From Chrysomallon squamiferum (Eukaryota > Mollusca > Gastropoda > Neomphalida > Peltospiridae), in assembly GCA_012295275.1 (NCBI GenBank), contig CM022675.1, positions 16,109,689-16,173,688 on the forward strand: 64,000 nucleotides of DNA, read 5' to 3'. Positions within the stretch are counted from its first letter, which is position 1. Every line of letters begins with the position of its first letter. Shown one piece after another: positions 1-26,495 of the stretch. The notes under the pieces are model-generated. The model saw nothing but the letters and a program-made list of their open reading frames with translations, had not been told where the DNA came from and ran no database searches. Made by a program: the position numbers and the translations under genes.

Positions 1-606
1 ATTATCTATCTTTTCTTGTGTTTTCTTCTTCTTTCTTTATTTATACATTTATTATCAGATTATTTATTACAGATACATAAATATATTAACGTTTTTGATC
101 TAAAGATCTTCTATTCTCTTGCCTGTGGTTTGTTTATATATATGTGTGTGTGTGTGGGTGTGTGTGTGTGTGTGTGTGTTTGTATGTATGAATGTATATT
201 TCTTATCTATTTTCACACATATGCATACATACATATATGTATAACACAACAAGACCATCTCAAAGTCATTTTTTAATCTCTTATATTTATACATGTATAT
301 AATATATATATGTAATATTGCCAGAATTCAGGAATCAAAATAAAACTTTACACTTAAAATGCATCATGTATATTAACATAAATATTTATGCTAAAAATAA
401 TAATAACAGTAATACCCCCCCCCAAAAAAAAATTAATAATTAATATAAAAATTATAAACCAAGAATTTAAAATATAATTATAAAAACAAAATGAAAACTA
501 ATGAGTAAAAAATTCTTTATATAATAATTATTAGTTTAGACATGTAAAGTTTCTTGGATATACATTAAACTTCTGTTATTAAAATAATAATAATAATAAT
601 ATTAAT

Positions 607-644
<38 letters not shown>

Positions 645-910
645 TCTGTTCTTTTAAATATTAAATGAATAACAATAGTTTAACACTGGTGTATATGAGA
701 ATTCATCTCCGTATTTACAAAATGGCTTATCACACTGCCAAAGTAGTTTGTTTATCACATTCAAGCAGAACACTCCATAAAAATCAACTTTAGATGATAA
801 AATATAACAATGCATTAATCAGCTGTTTAAAAAGATAATATAAAAATATATTTGATATGTGATTGTTTGAGAATCTTGTTTTCAGTATATGTTATTGTTT
901 TCCAGTTATA
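1..910. other. Intergenic / 3' flank of the metallophosphoesterase gene
   Basis: No coding signal is visible. The stretch holds a (TG)n tract at about 142-179, a (TAA)n-(AT)n tract at about 585-641, and AT-rich sequence. The end of the minus-strand phosphoesterase transcript should lie here, since its stop codon is at 911-913, but I could not pick a convincing polyadenylation signal close to it. Confidence 0.5.
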
Positions 911-3900
911 TCAATGAACATTTTTGGTTTTCAAAAGTTTCAGTTCACTTCTTGAGTGTCCGTCAGGAACTGGAAAATCAAAAACAATCGGAGGATTTAC
1001 ACATTTGTAATGCACATCACAGTTTGCAGCATTGATGAAGAGGGTATGTCCATCAGATGTTAGTCCATAACCTGAAAGTCAAATACAAAATATGTTACAA
1101 TGTATGTCTGTGTCTATCTGTGTGTGCATAGAAAAAATACACATTTTATTACATAACAAAAATTTAACATTTACAAAAATAACACACACACACACACACT
1201 CAGAGACATGCACAAACACACACATATACATATGTAGTCAATTACAGGTACAGACGCTCACAAACATACGCAAAATACATACATACTCAAAAGCATGCAC
1301 ATACATCCACAGTGAGAGATATGCACCCAAATACTAACACAGAAGCATACATTTTACACATATAAATAAATCCATACACACTACAATATATACATACACA
1401 TACATATATGTATCTAAATACATCCACAGAAGCATGCATGCTACATTTGCAACTGAAATGATTATAAAAAGTCAGTATTTACAAATATAGATAATAGAAC
1501 AATATATTTGTTATATTTTCATTAAACCTAAGGAAACAATTCAAAACATCCAAACATTAACCTCTTCAGTACCAAAAAGAATGCTGCTATGTAATGATAA
1601 AACTTTGATTTATGCAGAAACAAATAAAATTTGGTCATCTTACAGAGAATCTATTAAAACTTAAAGTATTTTGACTACTTTAGATAAAGAAAAGAAAAAA
1701 CTGAATTTTTTGGCTGTGAAAGGTGCCCAAGAGATTGACGCTGACAAACAAGATAGCAGAAACTGGCTGACCTTCATGAATGTGTCCAAAGAGGTGAAAC
1801 TGAGGCTTGACTCTCTGCTGTACAGTGTTCAGTAAATCAACACACCCAGCTCTAAATCCCGATATAGAAAGATCTTGACGTCCTACAAACAAACCTACAG
1901 TCTGCATCAAAGAATATCATGATCTACAGATTAACAATCTACAACAAAGAAAAACATGATCTACCGATTAACAATCTACATCAAAGAATATCATGATCTA
2001 CAGATTAAAAATGTTCATCAAAGACTTACTGGTGTGAGATGAAAATGGAATTTTTTGGAAGATATATCAAGTTGTGAAGGACAAAGCATGTGTGTGTGTA
2101 TGTGTGTGTGTGTGTGTGTGGTTGTGAGTGTGTGTGTGTGTGTGAGTGTGTGTGTGTGTGTATGTGTGTGTGTGTATGTATGTGTGTGCATTTGTTGGTC
2201 AGTGTTTCTGAATCAAAAGATGGGAAACAAATAAAAGTAAAATAAAATTAAATTAAATCAAATCAAATTAAATTAAATTAAATACATAGCAAGCAGGATG
2301 ACCTACCAAGGGGAGGTGTGTGTGTTATTAAAATATCTGTGTCCTCAGGGATTTTATTCCATTTGTCAAGGAGAGGCTGACCACGATCAACATTAAAACC
2401 CATACAACAGAATTGAGGAACCCTGTAATATAAATTAGACAAACAATTAACATATGTTAGATAAACTATTTACCAACTGATAATTTGTATAATACAATAA
2501 ACATTATATTAAAGTTTGATAATATATAACATACTTCATAATATACATTATATAATGTTTCATAATATATATATTTATTTATATTAAAATAACTTACCAA
2601 GTATAAATCTGATTTTATATTAAAATAACTTACTAAGTAAAAATCTGAATTAATATTAAAATAACTTACCAAGTAAAATTCATGATTTATATTAAAATAA
2701 CTTAAAAGTAAAAATCTTAATTTATATTAAAACAACTTACCAAGGTGATCCATAAATCTTGATACCACAAAGTTCTACAGAGGAATCTTCAAGATACACA
2801 CAGTTTGTTAAAAGTTCTTTCATCGATTTGAGATTTCTTGTAGATAAATATGCGAGAACGTGTCTAGAAGTTTCTTTATTATTATCAAATGTTATGTCAT
2901 GGTTCCCTGCAATTACAATCTTAACTGGATGAGGTAAATGTCCTGAAATAATAAAAATAGAATAAAAATTAAAAAAAAAAAAATAATAATTTGATAGAAC
3001 TTTACCTTCACTTGTCAAATAATAAGCATGATAATAACCACTGAAGTCAAAAACAAACTAAATGAGTTCATGCAGACACACACACACAGACACACACACA
3101 CACACACACATACACGCACACACATAAAAACAAACTACACAGTCAGTCATACAAACATGTATTCATTCTAGAGTATTAATTAGTACACAAACATCAATAC
3201 TAAAACAGTTTTTACAGTTATGTTATCCAATGACTAGGAAGGTAAGAATATTTATTTTCAGATCAACTACTGATCTATTAAACCTGAACAAAAATGAAAA
3301 ATTTATATGAATCATTATTTTAAAACATCAAAGGCATATTTTAAGTATTTATCAAATTGATACATCACATTTGTATTTGCAATACACATACACTGACAGT
3401 TTTATTTTTATAAGAATCATTTATATTAACAAAATATATTAATTAAATAAATAATTATCTAAGTATAAATATTTACCTATATATTGGATTAAAAATTATT
3501 TTGAATTTGGATAAATAAATACCTAAGTATTGATTAATTCTTGACTTAATAATTCTCGAAATAATACATTTAAATTTAGATAATATAAATACATAAATTC
3601 TTATTAAATAATAAACTAAATATTGATAAAATAATCATCTAAATGATGAAATAATGATCTGAATGATTAAAAAAATACCTAAATGTTGATTAAATGAATC
3701 CACTTTTTCAGGGTGACCATTAACTGTAAAATCACCAGCGTGTAACAAAACATCTCCATTTGGAATTTTGAGTGTTTTATCTTTGTGTGTGTGTCGGAGA
3801 TACAGACAAAACGAATGTTGTTGTCAGATATTGCAGTTTGTGGATCCATTGCTTCAACTGGGCAGACATTCTGACTGCCATATATTTCTTCATAGGCTCT

Positions 3901-3977
3901 TAATGGATCTTTTGACAGTGGGCTGACAACCATACCATTTTGAACATCTGATGTCATTTCTGTCCTGTGATTTTTAC
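911..3977 (-). CDS. MPPED: MPPED1/2-type metallophosphoesterase, frameshifted in its first main exon
   Basis: A calcineurin-like phosphoesterase of the MPPED1/MPPED2 family, dimetal phosphodiesterases of the cytosol. Exons, in order on the minus strand: 3977-3679, 2942-2741, 2422-2307, 1882-1772, 1071-911 (stop TGA). All junctions have GT-AG sites and compatible phases. Visible motifs in order: RFVCISDTH (metal-binding Asp and His), LLHAGDF, IVIAGNHD, ITHTPPLG, FGHIHEG, and a C-terminal part with PPIVFDFP. The last metal-site motif keeps His (GHIH), whereas vertebrate MPPED1/2 have Gly there. Oddity: five AC units at about 3783-3795 shift the frame by 2 bp just after DTH. Read literally, the frame runs to a stop at 3681-3679 and yields about 92 aa from the ATG at 3957. 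With one CA unit fewer, the exon reads through in the conserved frame and joins exon 3 in the right phase. This may be a polymorphism, an assembly error or a recent null allele. Family call is sure; MPPED1 versus MPPED2 is not resolved. Confidence 0.85.
1890..2030 (-). repeat. Tandem repeat upstream of MPPED exon 5 (by plus-strand position 1882)
   Basis: Three units of about 45 bp containing ATCATGATCTACAGATTAAC, lying directly upstream of the acceptor on the minus strand. Each unit offers TGTAG-type AGs in a T-rich context. Confidence 0.8.
2575..2741 (-). repeat. Tandem repeat containing the MPPED exon donor
   Basis: About four units of 35 bp. On the minus strand each reads ACTTGGTAAGTTATTTTAAT, matching the true junction (ACCTTG then GTAAGTTGTTTTAATATA at 2741). 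One copy has TTAGTAAGT instead. Confidence 0.85.
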
Positions 3978-4909
3978 CTGAAATAATATAAAATTCAATT
4001 TACAAGAGTTAATGTATCTTAAATTCATTTATTTGTTTAGAAAAGAAAGTTCAATGAATGTATTTTTTGTTACAAAATCTAGATATATTTGAAAACAAAG
4101 GTTATCATGAAGAAGGTAAAAAAAACAAACATATATATATATATATATATATAGATATAGATATAGACATAGACATATAAATATAAGTAAAAATAAATAA
4201 ATAAATAAATATTTTTTTGTTATATACATAATCATATTAGTTTAGAATTAATTATTATTTATATGTTAAAAAAGAATAGATTGGACTGTTATAAAAATCT
4301 CTTTGTTGGAAACATTTTAAAAACATGTTGAGAAATATATATTTAAATTATAATTCCTAATTAATTTATATGATCTGAACAAAGCCATTTAAAATATAAA
4401 ATATTTAATATTAAAACAGAGGATTCAAACTTACATGATATGAACAAAACCAGTACAAAAAACTACAACAGTGACACAATAGTTAACAAAAACCATTACC
4501 TACTTGGAGAAAAAACTTTCAGAAATGAAAATGTTTGAGAAAATTTAACTATTTATAAGGAAATTATTTCAGCAAGAAAATATGTAAACATTGTTTTTTT
4601 TTTCAACCAATCTAATAAAATGTGAATTATCTTCATAAATAGACTGAAAGAATGCAAATATCAACAGATAATCTTTTTAAGACTGTATTTGAGTTTATTA
4701 TTTTAATACATTTCTGTTACTGAGTTAACAGCAGGAAATTTGAAACCACCTGCCTTCTGGAAAGGTAAATAAAAAGTATTAACAACAAGCATATACTACT
4801 ATTAATAAATAAATAATAAATTCAGCCTGAAAACTTGAATATATCGTTTTAATAAATCAATTGTTTAATTTATTTATTTATCTATTTATTTATTTATTTA
4901 TTTATCTAC

Positions 4910-4960
<51 letters not shown>

Positions 4961-5293
4961 CAGTTTATAGTGGTGTATACAAATGAAGAACTAAAAGCAA
5001 AAATATACATGTTTAAAAATATATTATTTATCTTTTATTTGTCTAATAATATCCATATAATAATGATATATAAATTGTGTGAGAAAGAATATTTTTAATA
5101 AAATACATATTTGATTTCAGATTTTTAATAAATGATTATAACGTAGTTTTATAACTTTTATAATAATTTCATTTAAAAGATTCAGTTAATAATGATGATG
5201 ATGTAAATTGAAACTACCTTGTAATAATTATATTTATGATAATTTTTGCTGTAAATAGTAGTTACTAGATTCTCGTTTGTTTGACTCACTTAC

Positions 5294-5345
5294 ATACGTC
5301 CATAGTTCATCTCTAATTCCATTAAATTTTGAATCGACGATTTTA
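5294..5345 (-). other. Probable first exon (5' UTR and short coding start) of the MPPED gene
   Basis: A strong donor (TAT then GTAAGT, 5293-5288 on the minus strand) follows an ATG at 5303-5301. Splicing to the acceptor at 3979-3978 gives a reading that starts MDVCKNHRTEM and runs in frame into the ATG at 3957, with an in-frame TGA just before the upstream ATG. This would add ten residues to the N-terminus. The outer limit of the exon is not visible. Inferred from splice signals only. Confidence 0.45.
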
Positions 5346-5956
5346 AATTAATCGCCATCGCCTTTTCAGCTTAATAAAATTAATAAAACCCAGAGTCCAA
5401 ATTTAAGTTGTATAAACTGTTTTCACCTATATATAGTATATTTCACTTCCTGAATGTGTTTATTTATATATTTTTTCTTCTTCTTTCTTAACACCAGTAA
5501 ATCCTCCTCTCGCAACATCATGAACATGCATGTTAAAGTTCATGTTAAAAAGAATGTTTAACTCCTCGATCGATATTTTATTCTAAGAGTTGTCGGACAT
5601 GTTATAACTTGTTTGTTAATAATAATAGTACTAATTAGTATTAGTCTAACCGCTTTTTGACTGCATTATTTTTTACTGCGTCAAATCCAAGATGCTAGAG
5701 GAATTTGATAAACCTCATAACTGATATCAACATAGAAATAAAATAATACAAAATGACAATAAAGATAAATAATCCTTTAACTGGGAAGATGATGTGAAAG
5801 TGTGTCTTTATCTAACGCAAATAAAGATATTGTTTTTTGTTGGACATCCAGCTATGGTGACGTTCATTTATACTGAAGAAGGATCAGTTGATCTGGGTCA
5901 GTATACTCTGACAGTATGTCACCTTTTGGTGGAGTGTTTTAATTAATGTTTGAATA

Positions 5957-5990
<34 letters not shown>

Positions 5991-6600
5991 TAATCATCAT
6001 TTTGTTGTATCTACCTTTGGTTTGACACAATAGTCGAGTTGGGGTGTCATTAAACTCATTCATTCAAAATTAATAAACAAAACAACAACAACAACAAAAA
6101 AAGCGGATTACCAGAGATGAAAAAAAAAAAAAAAATAATAATAATAATAATTACTGTTGCATTAGATGATTTGTGATTTTATGTAATTATTTTCGCAGTG
6201 GAGGCAAAGGAACAAATAAAAGTATATATATAATAGAAATAATAAGAAACTTAGAAACGTTTTGCCAAACGTTTATATCGATAAACTAATAAAGGTTTTA
6301 GCAGTATTATTATTATTGTTGTTGTTGTTTTGTTGTTGTTGTTGGTGTTTGTTGTTGTTGTTATTATTATTATCATTATTTCCATATTAATTTGTCTTTA
6401 CCGAAGATCTTTGATATAAAAATTTAAAAATTAAATTATAAATACTTCACAAAATAAAGTTATCGACATCGACTATAAAACTCAAATAAATAAAAAAATA
6501 AATAAATAAAAAAATAACAGAAACTACAACAGAAGAACGAAAAAAAGAGGCTAATCAATCGAGACCAAAAACGTACAAAATGCGCAAGTCTCGATTATCG
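5346..6600. promoter_or_regulatory. Divergent intergenic promoter region (MPPED / CCDC13-like)
   Basis: About 1.3 kb between the putative first exons of two head-to-head genes. It contains (TG)n(AG)n at about 5957-5989, runs of TTG/TTA triplets at about 6308-6375 and no clear TATA box. A shared promoter is inferred from gene orientation only. Confidence 0.35.
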
Positions 6601-6675
6601 GCATTCTTAGAGGAAGTTGACATTGTTTCTATGTGATTGGAACAGGCGATTTCTTACTGCAGTTATTACCCTTAG
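6601..6675 (+). other. Probable non-coding first exon of the CCDC13-like gene
   Basis: The sequence ends in a strong donor, CTTAG followed by GTGAGT at 6676. Joined to the acceptor at 8058-8059, it puts an in-frame TAG immediately before the coding exon, which fixes the translation start at 8081. The 5' limit is not determined. Confidence 0.5.
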
Positions 6676-8080
6676 GTGAGTATTCACTTGGAATGTTTTC
6701 ATAGTTATAATAACATCTAATTAACAAACGTATGATTTAGAATTAAAGAATTAATTTAAGACTATAAAATCAAGATGGTGCCATAGAGAAATGCAAGTAA
6801 TTAATGATTAAAATCGGCGTGGAGTGGAGCCATGAGACGTCAGTACAGTAGACTGAGTAGTATCGGAATATGAACAGAAATGTCATCTTTTAAGAGAAAT
6901 GAAAATGATGATGTATTGTAGACGTTCTCTCATTGAATTATTGATATTTTATTGATGCATTTTTATAGTTGATTTTTCAGTTAGATTAAATCAAAGTTAT
7001 CGCTTTTGACACCTGACGTTGTAATCGTACAAAACATTCCCAGTGTGGAGCACGCTTCACAACTGCTAGCTCTGATTAGCACGTTATTATTTTTTTTTTT
7101 TTTTCAGTCAGTTAGTCGTTCTTTGGTTAGAACACTCATCTGAGATTGGTAAATATGGATTAATGGGTTATTGGTTTTATGATAATTTTTTATCCTCACT
7201 GCTCAGTTTCATATTTCTGTCAATGCTGCACAAATGGATTACAGGTACTGATGAGGGTAGTCCAAGCACAAAGTGTTAGAGTGTCATTCCTATCATAATT
7301 TTGCAAGAGAAACCTATTAATATTTACACAATAAATTGTTTGCAAACAGCATTCAGCAACCATTCATTTGTTTAATCATTCAAACAGTTTATGAGATCAG
7401 ATTAAATACTGGTGTCAGATTTACACAACTCTTCATTACAAAATCAGATTTAAAAATAAATAAATAAATATATATTTTTGTTTTCATAATATAAACTTGC
7501 CTTCAAGAATCAAAATTTTATGGTTTTATTAGGAAACAAAGTAGCTAAAAGAAGATTTTACTGTTTTATTTTATTCAGTACTATTTAAAGTATTTTGGGT
7601 AATAAAAAACTAAAAAATAAGAAAACCCCCAACAGCTGCTGTTACTACCACCATTGTTACAAATAACTTATTCACTGCTAATGTGCTATGAACTACAGTT
7701 TTTATATAAAGGGTATACATTATCAATGCAAGATGCATTTTCTTTTTTAATAGTTAAACTTTTTATTATAAGTCATACTATAGGTAATTATATATTTTAG
7801 TTACATACAAATGAAGATTAAGCTTGATACTGAAGAAGGAAAAGTTTGTACTTTGACAGTTATGTGTTAAATGGGAGCTTATAATATTAAACCTGGAGTG
7901 TGTTTCAGAAATATTAAGCTATTGATATAAAATGTTCTAACACCTAGATACATTTGAATCATGTTTGAATTTCTGAAAATCTCTGTCTCCTATTAATGTA
8001 TGTATATGTGTATATATAATATATCTATACTTTTTTATTTATATATATTTTGTTGACAGGCACTTGTCCAACATGCACAG

Positions 8081-21920
<13,840 letters not shown>

Positions 21921-22188
21921 CACCAGCTGCTCACAGCAGCTACAGCAACAGCATGACTGTGAACCTTAAAAATATGTTTTAAATTATTATGTGCTTCACA
22001 CTGTAAAAACACATTTAAAATGATTACAGCCTAGATGTGTAAAAAATGTTCCTCTCTTATATCTGCAGCAGAACTTGTTATTTTCTGTCTAGATTTTTCT
22101 GTTTTAATTGACTTCAAGTAGCTGTCACATAGATAAAAAATTCAGTTCAAAGAAATAATTCTTTGTAATGTTGTGTCTTGTTATTTGA

Positions 22189-22194
22189 AATAAA
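22189..22194 (+). terminator. Candidate polyadenylation signal AATAAA, CCDC13-like gene
   Basis: First canonical AATAAA on the plus strand, about 270 nt after the stop codon. Other AT-rich hexamers follow, so the true site needs transcript ends. Confidence 0.4.
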
Positions 22195-24093
22195 ACGATC
22201 ACACAAAAATTACTTAATACTAGAAGCAAAAAACTGCTTGTTAAATTTATCAGTAGATATTTTGTGAGACACAAGGTTTGATTTATAACTTATTGTCAAA
22301 CAGACATATTGAAAAGTGAAAATAATTTTCAGTATCTACTATACATTAACATATCACTGTGATTCTTATAGGTGTTTCCTTGCAGAGTTGTCTGATAACA
22401 CATAAATATACTTTCCTTAAACTATTAATTTACAGTGTATAGATAATATACATTTTCATAATCTTCTGAGGTCAGAATTTGAAGTATATAACATTACAAA
22501 ACATGTTTATAAAATCAATGCTGAAGAAGAAATTTTAATTTCACAACTTTAAAGAATAGTCTGCTATTTCTGTTGAATAATAAAGTATATTGTGTCAAAA
22601 TACTGCTGATTCCAGACTACAAGACGTACTTTCACATACATTCACTATTTTAGTTAATATACACAAGTACAAATTGTAACACATTTTACATATTTTATCA
22701 AATTTTTTCGTTGCTTCATCTTCGTTCCGTCCGGTTGTACATTTTATTTAATATTTATATACACAGAAATTTTGTGGTTGTTTTAGCTGTTACAACATTT
22801 ATAATGATCCATCCATATTTTATTTTCAGTATTTTATAATGCTGTTAATTTATAATTTATTTTTTAATTTATTAAGTAGATGTATACTTTAATATGATTT
22901 TTTAAAATATTAACTAACTCTGGATGCCAACATTTGATTAGAATAAAGTCTAACAGTAGTATAATAAGGCTACTAGGCAGACGATGGCCAGTATATTTCC
23001 ATTTTGTGTGATGTTTTAAATGGATTTATAAACAATTTGAACATAATAAAAGATGAATAACCATGATTTAGTCTGTCAAGTGCTGTGAACCTTCTAATAA
23101 CGAAATGACCTCCTGAACAAGATATAATTAATAAGATGGCATCTACATGAATTTCCTTTTTTTTATTTTTTATTGTTTTTTCTCTCTGTAAGCAAGGATC
23201 ACTGGGCAGTTCAGTAAGAGTTAAACACACAAATGTAAAGATGCTGTTTGTTCAAGGGTCCTCATCAACACATAATACAACAGTGTAAAATAGATCTGCT
23301 GTTTTCTGTACATAAAATCAAATGCTAAAATAAAGTTTTGTTTGGTTAAAAAAATCAATATCAAAATAAAAAAGTCAAGTCATTTAAACAGAATTTTTAA
23401 AATAATTTTAAGTATTTAAATGGTAAAACTCAGAAAGCAAACTAATTTATGTATTTAAAAAGTTTTAAAGCACTGTTTATACTGACTGTGTAATTGAAAA
23501 AACGTGATAAAGTTTAAACTCATAAATAGTCTGAGATCTTTTTTATGGCTGCAACACTTCTCTATACAAATTTTATTATTACAAATAAATATTTTTTCAC
23601 TGTGTGTTGTTTGTTTTAGTTTGACTCAGTGGTTGTATCATCAGACATGGTCTGTGATAAATCAGTTGTAACTCAATAGTACTGAGTAACCAACCCAGTG
23701 TTTGAAGATGAAGAATTCTTTGGGTTTTTTAATGTTTTCTAATTTGTGTTTAATTTTTTTGCCTAGAGAAGTAAGAAATCATAAACTGTTCATAACTTCC
23801 ATAAGTAAACAAATAATAAATTTTTTAAAATTGTTAAATAACTTTGTAAATGTTCCATTCAGCCAATAAAACTGATTATGGATTCTTACTAATGTTTTAA
23901 TTTTGTGACAATGGGACGTTTTTCAATTTGTACAATGAGTAACAATTATTTATTTCAGTATGTGAAATATTCTCTGTGTTTTGATAATTATGTCCAAATT
24001 TCTTAAAAGTTATTGTGTTAGCAAAAATATTTGAATACAGAAAGTCAAGTTTTCCAGAACAGGACACAGAATTAGATTCACATAACTGACAAT
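22195..24093. other. Convergent intergenic region between CCDC13-like and SEM1
   Basis: AT-rich sequence with no supportable gene. Short open frames here have no recognisable domains. It separates the 3' ends of two convergent genes. Confidence 0.5.
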
Positions 24094-24099
24094 TTTATT
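24094..24099 (-). terminator. Candidate polyadenylation signal AATAAA, SEM1 gene
   Basis: AATAAA on the minus strand about 190 nt downstream of the SEM1 stop codon, a normal 3' UTR length. Confidence 0.45.
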
Positions 24100-24284
24100 C
24101 AGCAACAGTAATGATGTACAAGTAGATGTTTTATGACAAATAATTTAATGTGTTTGGACACACACAAATAACTGTCAATGCAGCATGAAGAAACAATGAA
24201 AACGGACATAGTTATGGTAACAGCTCTAATTAAAGTTTTGAACAATGTTTTATGTCAACAATGAGATGAACACTTAATACACTT

Positions 24285-26495
24285 TCATGTTTTCATTGGT
24301 TCACTTCCATCTGAAGTTTTGTGCAACTTTTCTAGCTCTGCCCTGAAAAGAAAAACAAAAAAAGTCAATATGGAGAAAATAGAAAATAGGAAAAAAATGT
24401 CACAGAAAAAAAAACAGGGAAAAAAGTCACAATTTTGTCAGAGTTCTTTTTTAATATTGGTGGTTTAGGCTGATGTTCCACCCAAACCAGGAAGAAATTC
24501 TGCAGTCTTGTGACTGACACACAAGCTGGACATAGATTCAACGAACCTGGCATCGAGGTGGATGATGGTGCTCACTGTCGCCTGCTCACATTGAAACCAT
24601 TCAGTAACTCACCAGACTGATGGGTGGTAGTAGCCCACAAGAACATGTTGTTCCAACCTTCACACAAGTTGTTTGTACAAGGATTATTGTTCTTGGTGGC
24701 ATCATGAACATTCCACAGAACATTCTGAGCTGAGTAACAAGCTTCTCTGCTGGCTGCTGAATCTGTCAGAAAGAACCACGGATGTACATTCAATCAAAGT
24801 ACATAATTAAGTCCTCAACTTCAGGTGGATCTTGCAGCATGACAGCTGTTATGTGTTCCATACCCTCCTCAACGTCATCTAATGGCAACAAGGCAAGAGC
24901 ATCCATCATACCACAAAACAGGCAAAAGTCACCATGTTGTCTGGACCCAAGCCTAAGTCTGAATCACATAAAAGGTGCATCACCTAAGATGACAGAAACA
25001 ACCCTTTTTTGTAACGATAGCTTGCAGTAAACCATGTTCAAAGTCAGTCACTCTGGTTTGTATACTGAAGTCAAAGTCTAATTCTGCACACTTGTCCACT
25101 ATACCCTGAAACAGTTCTTAAGTGGCTCAGGTCTTGTTAGGAAGGAGAGTGTAAACAGTAGTAATAGCTGTATCACCAAAGGGCACACAGATAACATACA
25201 GTTGCTTGAAGTCTTTTGGAGCCATGGAGAAGTTACCATCCATGTAGAGGTGTCGGCAACAGCAAGGTGTCTCAGTTTTTCCTTGGTAGCAAACAGGAGG
25301 AGACGGTTATTTATATCTGGACCAACTGTCTGAGTGAACTCAACAGGAAGATCACCTAAATCTTCTAGCACAGGCAACACAGGAGGTGTTGGGTATTGTT
25401 TTTTTATATATATACTGATTAACTAACATTCAAGTTATTACCTAATTTTAATTAAAGTCTTCATCATGCACACCAATATTTGTTAAAATACATACTATAT
25501 ATTTAAAAATATATATTTTTCTTTTTTAACCTTCAAACATTTAGTTGTATATAATTATCACTGGAATAATGCTGGGGAGGGAAGTTTGGAAAATATAAAT
25601 ATACCTTAGTTGTTTAGAGAAATCATCCTCAATGTTATCATCATCCCAGTTATCTTCCCAAACTTTATCATCTTCTAAATCTTCTTCTGCTCCTGTCCAG
25701 TCTAGTGAAAGATACATCATTATTAATACCACCTTAAAAACATCTGTCAGTAAGTCTACATGTATCATGGTACTGGGGAAATTTGCTGATAAAAACAGTT
25801 ACATCATCATTATGATACAATCCTAAAACTTGTATTGAACTTGTAAGCACATTTTGTTCAATGTTACTTCAAATTACTTGTTAGTTTTGTTCAATGTTAC
25901 TTGCTGAGTGTTAATAAAATCACAATGGTATGTGTGTTAGTTAATATAGTTTTATCATTTGTTATTCGATTTATCGTAATTCGTAAAAGAAAAAAGTTAT
26001 AGTTACATACCTACAAATATTAATACAAATAATTATAATTTATTATCATGAATCGATGAAGTCATTCGACTCACTGAGTCATTGTTTCCATAAAATATAC
26101 TGAACTATTAAACTGAAAAATCATTCGATTAACTTCATATGTTCTCATGACAGTGTGAAAAATCCATGATTCATTCCCTTCTACTGACTATTTGACAACT
26201 ACGTTTGTGTCGTATCTGTTAGTAGTTTTACAACATTTAAACATTTTAATCTATACTCAGGTCAGTATAATGTAAATAGTAAATAGTAATACTGACTACA
26301 GAGTTAGTACCGGTGACTCAACAATAAATTATTTATGTTAAAATGTACAAATTTTAACATTTTTAATTAGACAGCTACCACAACTAAACTCAAAAACAAA
26401 ATAAAATATAAACCTTCTGCTGGAAATTCCTCAAACTCATCATCTTCTTCAAGAAGACCTAAATCAGGTTTCTTGTCTTTCTGCAGGTCAGCCAT
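24285..26495 (-). CDS. SEM1: SEM1/DSS1, 26S proteasome lid subunit and BRCA2 partner
   Basis: Three coding exons: 26495-26414, 25701-25605, 24342-24285 (stop TGA), 237 nt, 78 aa; human SEM1 is 70 aa. It is an intrinsically disordered acidic protein that stabilises the proteasome lid, acts in TREX-2 mRNA export and binds BRCA2. Both conserved acidic ligand-binding stretches are present: [18 protein letters not shown] near the N-terminus and [15 protein letters not shown] in the middle. The C-terminal helix follows ([13 protein letters not shown]) with a short, lineage-specific tail. Junction phases are 1 and 2 and agree. The start is set by homology ([15 protein letters not shown]). The second intron holds a decayed MULE transposase in the same orientation. 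It is head-to-head with the NEMP gene, 669 bp apart. Confidence 0.95.
24540..25390 (-). mobile_element. Decayed MULE-type DNA transposon inside SEM1 intron 2
   Basis: Translation of the minus strand in more than one frame gives pieces of a Mutator-like (MULE, often FLYWCH-linked) transposase. In order: [14 protein letters not shown], then after a frame change YMDGNF (first catalytic Asp), [29 protein letters not shown] and [13 protein letters not shown] (second Asp). Further on come [11 protein letters not shown] and NNLCEGWNN (Glu motif). At least one frameshift and several stops interrupt it, so it cannot be functional. No terminal inverted repeats or target duplications could be identified by eye, so the limits are only those of the coding remains. 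Confidence 0.75.
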
